A stretch of DNA of 9,987 bases from JBDNIO01 sp041688215. GTDB taxonomy: Bacteria; Pseudomonadota; Gammaproteobacteria; Nevskiales; Salinisphaeraceae. Made by a program: the position numbers and the translations under genes. The stretch covers positions 1-9,987 of the forward strand of contig JBDNIO010000231.1 of assembly GCA_041688215.1 (NCBI GenBank), read 5' to 3'. Under the pieces are notes generated by a model, which was not told the origin of the DNA, ran no database searches, and was given only the letters and a program-made list of their open reading frames with translations. Positions 5,980 to 9,987 of this stretch are shown one piece after another; the first letter of the stretch is position 1; every line of letters starts with the position of its first letter.

Positions 5980-7131
5980 TCAGTAACCCAGTTGCCGCGC
6001 GGCGAGGTCTTTCATGATTTCCGCGGAGCCACCGCCAATAGTCATCACCTTCGTCTCACGGTAGATACGCTCGACTTTATTGCCCCGCATATACGCCGCG
6101 CCGCCAAAAATCTGCATCGCTTCGTTGGCGACGAATTCCAGATTCTGCGTGGCCAGCACTTTCAGCATGGACAAGTCTGCGATAGGCGTTTCGCCCTGAT
6201 TGACCCGGTAGGCGAGTAAGTCCAGCCAGGCTTTAACCGATTCGGTGCGGATATTCATATCCACGAGTTTATGTTTTATAACTTGGTTTTTAATCAGCGG
6301 CTTGCCGAAGGTAAAGCGTTCCTTGGCGTAGGCGACTGATTCTTCGATGCAGCATTTTGCCAGGCCATAACACTGGGCGGCCATCATCAGGCGTTCGCTG
6401 TTGAAGTTGTGCATGATGCCGGCGAAGCCCGCGTTTTCGGCGCCCAGAAGGTTTTCCACCGGCACGCGGCAGTCATCGAAATATAACGTGGCCGTATCCG
6501 AACACCACCAGCCCATTTTCTTGAGCTCGGTACGGTCGAAGCCCGGGGTGTCTGCTTCGATAATAAGAATGGATATGCCGCCCAGCCCGGCGTCACCGGT
6601 GCGCACGGCCACGGTGAAATGGTCCGCCCGCATACCGCCGGAGATAAAGGTTTTGGAACCGTTGACTATGTAATGATCACCGTCGCGCTCGGCGGTGGTT
6701 TTCAGATTCGCCACGTCCGATCCGCCGGAGGGCTCAGTCACGGCCAGCGCCGCCATTTTTTCGCCGGTGAGCACGGGTTTTACGAATTTTTCCTTCTGTG
6801 TGTCGGTGCCGAAAGCCACGATCGGGGGCAGGGCAATGCCGTGTATCCAGACCGCAGGTACCAGCCCGCCGGAGCCGGCGCGCGTAAGTTCTTCATGAAA
6901 GACTATGCTGTAATGCGGGTCGGGGATGGGCACGCCGCCGAGTTCTTCCGGATAGCCCATTTGCAATAGCCCGGCGTCCGCTGCCTTGGTGAAAAACTCG
7001 CGCGGTACGCGGCCGGCCTCGTCCCATTCGTTGATGTAGGGTTCGATTTCGTTGCTGACGAAGCGACGTACCTGGTCACGAAAGGCTTCGTGATCGGGGG
7101 TGTAGTAGGGGCTGGCTTTGCGACTTGGCAT
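5980..7131 (-). CDS. Acyl-CoA dehydrogenase family protein
   Basis: A 383-residue FAD enzyme of the acyl-CoA dehydrogenase superfamily, expected to introduce a 2,3-double bond into an acyl-CoA and pass electrons to ETF. Visible are family signature 1 (AVTEPSGGSD, 130-139), the mid beta domain (NGSKTFISGG, 157-166), and signature 2 near the C-terminus (QIFGGAAYMRGNKVERIYRE, 340-359). The classical C-terminal catalytic Glu of the short/medium-chain enzymes is replaced (IGGGSAEIM). A Glu in NSERLMMA (residue 246) sits where isovaleryl-CoA and long-chain type enzymes carry their base, so the enzyme is likely active with that alternative geometry. The substrate may be branched or otherwise unusual. 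The ATG at 7131 is preferred because GAGAAG lies 5 bases upstream; an in-frame GTG at 7137 overlaps that site. It is transcribed divergently from the MFS transporter. Confidence 0.92.
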   Translation of the reverse strand: MPSRKASPYYTPDHEAFRDQVRRFVSNEIEPYINEWDEAGRVPREFFTKAADAGLLQMGYPEELGGVPIPDPHYSIVFHEELTRAGSGGLVPAVWIHGIALPPIVAFGTDTQKEKFVKPVLTGEKMAALAVTEPSGGSDVANLKTTAERDGDHYIVNGSKTFISGGMRADHFTVAVRTGDAGLGGISILIIEADTPGFDRTELKKMGWWCSDTATLYFDDCRVPVENLLGAENAGFAGIMHNFNSERLMMAAQCYGLAKCCIEESVAYAKERFTFGKPLIKNQVIKHKLVDMNIRTESVKAWLDLLAYRVNQGETPIADLSMLKVLATQNLEFVANEAMQIFGGAAYMRGNKVERIYRETKVMTIGGGSAEIMKDLAARQLGY

Positions 7132-7136
7132 GGTCA

Positions 7137-7142
7137 CTTCTC
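7137..7142 (-). promoter_or_regulatory. Ribosome-binding site of the acyl-CoA dehydrogenase
   Basis: Read on the minus strand, GAGAAG ends 5 bases before the ATG at 7131. It overlaps the alternative GTG start and so argues for the ATG. Confidence 0.5.
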
Positions 7143-7192
7143 TGCTGGTTGCTTGCGGGCAAACTATGCGAGTCGGTAGCGCTTTGCAAGAC

Positions 7193-7202
7193 TACTATAG
7201 TA
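7193..7202. promoter_or_regulatory. Palindrome TACTATAGTA in the divergent spacer
   Basis: A perfect 10-bp palindrome lies between the divergent dehydrogenase and transporter genes. On both strands it contains TATAGT, a 5/6 match to a sigma-70 -10 box. I found no matching -35 boxes at the right distance, so either a shared divergent promoter or an operator is possible but unproven. Confidence 0.25.
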
Positions 7203-7237
7203 ATACGGCGCAAACGTCGTACCATACTGCCGCGTTT

Positions 7238-7255
7238 ACAAGGCCGTAGCCTTGT
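7238..7255 (+). promoter_or_regulatory. Short hairpin upstream of the MFS transporter
   Basis: ACAAGGC/GCCTTGT, a perfect 7-bp stem with a 4-base loop (CGTA), lies about 42 bases before the transporter start. It could be a leader hairpin or an operator. It lacks a U-tract directly after it, so a terminator is unlikely. Confidence 0.25.
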
Positions 7256-7296
7256 TCGTCCGTTTTACAGATCACTCTCTCCCGCAGTAGTTAGTT

Positions 7297-8445
7297 TTGC
7301 CCGCAATACGCCTTTCCAGCTTTTACTTTTTCTGGTTCGCCGCCCTGGGGGCATTGCTGCCCTACTGGGGGCTATACATGCTCGATCTGGGCTACCGGCC
7401 GGCGCAGATAGGCGCCATCTTCGCGATTTTAATGGCCACCAAAATGGTCGCGCCCAATGTGTGGGGCTGGCTCGTGGACCATTACGGCGGACGGATGGCG
7501 ATTATTCGTATGGCCACGGGTGTTGCTGCGCTCATGTTCGTCCTGATTCCGTTCACCGATGGCTTTGTGCTGATGGCGCTTTGCATGGTGGGTTACGGAT
7601 TTTTCTCCAACGCGTCACTGCCCCAGTTTGAAGCGGTAACATTCGACCATCTGGGTGCACAGGAATCAGGCTACGGACGCATTCGTTTGTGGGGCTCGGT
7701 CGGATTCATTCTGTCGGTACTTGTGCTTGGGCCGGTACTCGAGCGTTTCGGCAGCGCGCCGGTGCCCTGGTGGATTGTGACCTGCCTGGCGGGTTTGTTC
7801 GTGATCAGCCTCGCCGTGCCCGCACCCGCAAGGAAAACCGGCGATCCTGCCGGCGTTGGGCTATTGCATGTGGTAAAGCGCCCGGAAGTGCTTAGTCTGC
7901 TGGTGGTGTGTTTTCTGGCGCAGCTCAGCCACGGCCCGTATTACACATTTTTCTCGATCTACATGGAACAGTCCGGATATTCACGCGCAATGATCGGCGG
8001 ATTATGGGCCCTGGGCGTATTCGCGGAGATCGGCGTGTTTGCGTTTTTACCGGTATTGACCCGGCGTATCGGCCTGCGCCGTCTGATGCTAGCGGCACTG
8101 GCCATAACCTGCCTGCGCTGGCTTTTGCTGGCTTTTTACCCGCAACACCTGCAATTCGTCGTACCGGCGCAGATCATGCACATGGCCAGCTTCGGTATTT
8201 ATCACGGTGTAGCGGTAAATCTGATCCATCGAATATTCAGTGGCCGATTACAGGGGCGCGGGCAGGCGCTATACAGCAGCCTGAGCTTTGGCGCAGGCGG
8301 CGCCCTGGGTAGTTTGAGCAGCGGTTACCTATGGGAGGTGACCACGCCCGAGGTGGTGTTTATGCTCGCCGCCGCGGCCGCGGCGCTGGGTTGGATAATC
8401 GCCTGGGTTGGCCTGCGCGGCCGGGTATTGAGCCAGGAGTTTTAG
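7297..8445 (+). CDS. MFS transporter, HcaT-like (MFS_1_like family)
   Basis: A 382-residue integral membrane protein with about 12 hydrophobic segments and a central cytoplasmic loop around residues 175-195. It resembles E. coli HcaT (379 residues), the putative 3-phenylpropionate carrier. It shares YGRIRLWGSVGFI (126-138), the AQLSHGPYYTFFSIYMEQSGYS block (208-229) and GGLWALGVFAEIGVFAF (234-250). It probably moves a small organic acid with protons across the inner membrane, but the substrate is not readable from sequence. The start is taken as TTG (7297), because a TAG precedes it at 7288-7290, the N-terminus PAIRLSSFYFFWFAALGALLP fits the family, and the next ATG (7378) would remove the first helix. 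No good Shine-Dalgarno sequence is seen, so translation may be weak. It is divergent from the acyl-CoA dehydrogenase, a layout compatible with uptake coupled to acid breakdown, though this is inference. Confidence 0.88.
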   Translation: MPAIRLSSFYFFWFAALGALLPYWGLYMLDLGYRPAQIGAIFAILMATKMVAPNVWGWLVDHYGGRMAIIRMATGVAALMFVLIPFTDGFVLMALCMVGYGFFSNASLPQFEAVTFDHLGAQESGYGRIRLWGSVGFILSVLVLGPVLERFGSAPVPWWIVTCLAGLFVISLAVPAPARKTGDPAGVGLLHVVKRPEVLSLLVVCFLAQLSHGPYYTFFSIYMEQSGYSRAMIGGLWALGVFAEIGVFAFLPVLTRRIGLRRLMLAALAITCLRWLLLAFYPQHLQFVVPAQIMHMASFGIYHGVAVNLIHRIFSGRLQGRGQALYSSLSFGAGGALGSLSSGYLWEVTTPEVVFMLAAAAAALGWIIAWVGLRGRVLSQEF

Positions 8446-8542
8446 CCGGTACTTACTAACAGCGGATTGCAGTGGGTATGATATGGCCGATCGGGCCAGC
8501 GTATGGATGAATTAACGCAAGGCCTCTAACCCGGGAAGATAA

Positions 8543-9634
8543 ATGCGACCACCGATTAGCCGCAGTTCAAGTAACCCTGCCAAAGTTCTGAAATTCCTGC
8601 TATCACTGGCACTGCTCGCCCCCAGTCTGGTTCTGGCAGCAAGCCTGGATACTGCGCGCGACCTGCTTAATCAGCAACAGTATGACGAAGCGGCGCTGGA
8701 GGCCAATCGCTATCTCAGTAGCCACCCCGGTAATACCCAGGCGCGTTTCATACGGGGCCTGGCCCTGGCCCGCACCGGCCAGGCGGATGCAGCGATCAGC
8801 ATGTTCCGTGAATTGGCGGATGAATATCCCGACCTGGCCGAGCCGCTGAATAATCTGGGGGTTCTTTACGCCCAGCAAGGCAAGTTTGAACTGGCGCAAC
8901 AGGCCTTTGAGAAGGCCGTGAAGGTTAACCCCGAGCATGGCCCGGCACAGGAAAACCTGGGCGATGTTTATGTGGCGTTGGCACGCAACGCGTTTGAAAA
9001 AGCTGCCGGTCTGGAGCAAAACAACACCGCGGTCCGCCAGAAGCGTGCCCGCTTACAGGCATTGCTGGATGCCCCGCGTGATGAAGAATATGTGAATACC
9101 GCAGCCATTTCTGGCAACCAGAGTACGCCTGATACGCTTGCAAGCCCACAGCCGGTTGCCCAGCCCGCGCCCACGCAACCGCAACAACAGGCGCCTGCGC
9201 CCTCAGGTAACCAGGATGCCCCGGTCACTCGCGCTGCGAATGTCTGGGCCCAAGCCTGGTCGGACCAGAACGTGAGCGCCTACTTGAATGCCTATAGCGG
9301 CGATTTCGTGCCCGAATCTGGCCAGAGCCGGGCTGCCTGGGCTCGCGAGCGCAGCCAGCGGGTGTCTGCGCCCGGCAGAATTGAAGTTCAACTCAGCGAT
9401 TTCAACGTAGAGACATTGAGCGACGAGCGCACTATTGTGAGCTTTCTGCAACGCTACCGCTCAGGCAATTATCGCGATCAGGAGCGCAAAGCCCTGCTGA
9501 TGCGTCAGGAGGGGGTGAACTGGAAAATTCTGCGCGAGGACACGCCAGACGCAGTACAGCGCTATGCCCGCGGCAATCAGTCAGCGAGGCATGCGCAGGA
9601 AGTCCAGCCCCGCCTCAATTCAGGTTCGGATTGA
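8543..9634 (+). CDS. Secreted TPR protein with a Cds6/NTF2-like domain; C-terminus probably altered by frameshift
   Basis: A 363-residue protein starting at an ATG with GGGAAG (8533-8538) upstream. A Sec signal peptide is likely (KVLKFLLSLALLAPSLVLA, cleavage near residue 32). Residues about 34-165 form three or more TPR-like helical pairs (ARFIRGLALARTGQADAAI.., PLNNLGVLYAQQGKFELA.., ENLGDVYVALARNAFEKA..). A Gln/Pro/Ala-rich linker follows (about 185-228). Then comes an NTF2-fold domain of the type found at the C-terminus of Cds6-like L,D-transpeptidase relatives (229-331: VWAQAWSDQNVSAYLNAYSGDF..., QRYRSGNY..., WKILRED). There is no L,D-transpeptidase catalytic domain, so it is more likely a periplasmic scaffold or binding protein. 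The last 30 or so residues do not fit the domain pattern, and a second copy of the domain continues beyond the stop in another frame, so this C-terminus is probably not the ancestral one. Confidence 0.85.
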   Translation: MRPPISRSSSNPAKVLKFLLSLALLAPSLVLAASLDTARDLLNQQQYDEAALEANRYLSSHPGNTQARFIRGLALARTGQADAAISMFRELADEYPDLAEPLNNLGVLYAQQGKFELAQQAFEKAVKVNPEHGPAQENLGDVYVALARNAFEKAAGLEQNNTAVRQKRARLQALLDAPRDEEYVNTAAISGNQSTPDTLASPQPVAQPAPTQPQQQAPAPSGNQDAPVTRAANVWAQAWSDQNVSAYLNAYSGDFVPESGQSRAAWARERSQRVSAPGRIEVQLSDFNVETLSDERTIVSFLQRYRSGNYRDQERKALLMRQEGVNWKILREDTPDAVQRYARGNQSARHAQEVQPRLNSGSD

Positions 9635-9788
9635 TAATCTGCGAATCGAGAATACCGGCCCGGATTCCGCCGAAGCACGCTTTAACCAGCGCTATGCGGC
9701 AGGTAATTACAGCGACCGCACGAACAAAACCCTGCGCCTGCAACGGGAATCGCAAGGCTGGCGAATTACGCGCGAGATCAGTAACTGA
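9573..9788 (+). pseudogene. Degenerate second Cds6/NTF2-like domain of the TPR protein, out of frame
   Basis: Reading frame 3 encodes SPASIQVRIDNLRIENTG..., ARFNQRYAAGNYSDRTNKTL..., GWRITREISN and a stop at 9786-9788. This parallels the second half of the upstream domain (GRIEVQLSDFNVETL..., SFLQRYRSGNYRDQERKAL..., WKILRED). The first half, including the W..AW helix, is missing or compressed, and the reading frame changes around 9573-9605. This supports a former tandem duplication within one longer protein, followed by a deletion and a frameshift. An ATG at 9564 could start a 74-residue product, but that would lack the N-terminal helices of the fold and has no clear ribosome-binding site. Confidence 0.7.
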
Positions 9789-9852
9789 GTGTCTAGTGTA
9801 GTGCGTCATTCTGTTTGGAACTTATACAACCGCATGATTAAAATGAGAAATT

Positions 9853-9963
9853 CGTCATTGCGAGGAAGCCCCGCTTAGCGGGGCTGACGCGGCAATCCAG
9901 TGGGGAACCGTATAACTCGCAACGACTCCGGCACTAGATTGCCGCGCTTCGCTCGCAATGACG
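9853..9963. repeat. 111-bp palindromic dispersed-repeat (REP/MITE-like) element
   Basis: The ends are a perfect 12-bp inverted repeat (CGTCATTGCGAG at 9853-9864 and its complement at 9952-9963). An inner pair, GCGGCAATCCAG (9889-9900) and CTAGATTGCCGC (9934-9945), matches in 11 of 12 positions. The left half holds a further perfect 8-bp hairpin, AGCCCCGC/GCGGGGCT with loop TTA (9867-9885). Elements with the GTCATTGCGAG...GCGGCAAT core are known as interspersed repeats in many bacterial genomes. It encodes nothing and would fold into a cruciform or long RNA hairpin. It begins 64 bases after the degenerate TPR-protein end and may also act as a transcription end. Confidence 0.8.
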
Positions 9964-9987
9964 GGTTTTCGGACTCATCAACGCTTA

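Noticed and set aside
5884..6219. 111-codon plus-strand frame across the lipoprotein-dehydrogenase junction
   Set aside because: It overlaps the MliC-like domain and the conserved C-terminus of the dehydrogenase in other frames, and has no domain of its own.
8366..8387. GC-rich palindromic run (CCGCGGCCGCGG) near the end of the transporter gene
   Set aside because: It encodes an alanine-rich last helix. The symmetry follows from GCC/GCG alanine codons and needs no separate function.
9564..9788. Independent small gene of 74 codons
   Set aside because: The sequence is the second half of an NTF2-like domain with no ribosome-binding site and no N-terminal helices, so a remnant is more likely.
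9853..9963. CRISPR array or tRNA-like structure
   Set aside because: The symmetry is inverted rather than direct, there are no spaced repeat units, and no anticodon-type cloverleaf could be drawn.

Overview
The window looks like a piece of a gammaproteobacterial chromosome. It is moderately GC-rich, and its gene set includes a YihG-type acyltransferase, a YbaY/MliC lipoprotein, an HcaT-like MFS transporter and a TPR protein with a Cds6/NTF2-like domain. A place near Pseudomonadales is an inference from the protein families, not a marker-based assignment. I see no rRNA, tRNA, CRISPR array, phage module or obvious defence system. Most of the window is ordinary metabolic and envelope genes. The interest lies in gene decay, repeats and unusual domain combinations.

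Left part (1-3300): a possible C-terminal tail of an unknown membrane protein enters from the left edge. Next is an old-yellow-enzyme (NADH:flavin oxidoreductase) gene that is recognisable over its full length but broken by a 5' frameshift and an in-frame TAA. Overlapping its 3' end is a gene for an uncharacterised FAD-binding oxidoreductase, apparently its operon partner. A small stand-alone VOC-fold protein follows and ends at a strong 16-bp hairpin.

Middle (3300-5966): a gene-poor stretch carries the 3' remnant of an IS4-family transposase on the minus strand. Then comes a tightly packed plus-strand set: a YihG-like membrane acyltransferase, a divergent Tag-like DNA glycosylase and a two-domain lipoprotein (YbaY-like plus MliC-like). 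The first two genes are nearly contiguous and all three are probably co-transcribed. The last two suggest DNA repair and envelope stress or lysozyme-protection roles.

Right part (5967-9987): an acyl-CoA dehydrogenase on the minus strand converges on the lipoprotein gene and diverges from an HcaT-like MFS transporter. The roughly 160-bp divergent spacer contains short dyad symmetries. After the transporter lies a secreted TPR protein with one intact Cds6/NTF2-like domain. A second, degenerate copy of that domain continues past the stop codon in another frame, which suggests a shortened ancestral protein. The window ends in a 111-bp inverted-repeat element of the REP/MITE-like type that begins with GTCATTGCGAG.

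No clearly new multi-gene system is visible. The best candidates for a second look are the double-lesion OYE gene beside an intact unknown flavoprotein, the truncated tandem-domain TPR protein, the YbaY-MliC fusion, and the Tag-like protein lacking canonical active-site residues.
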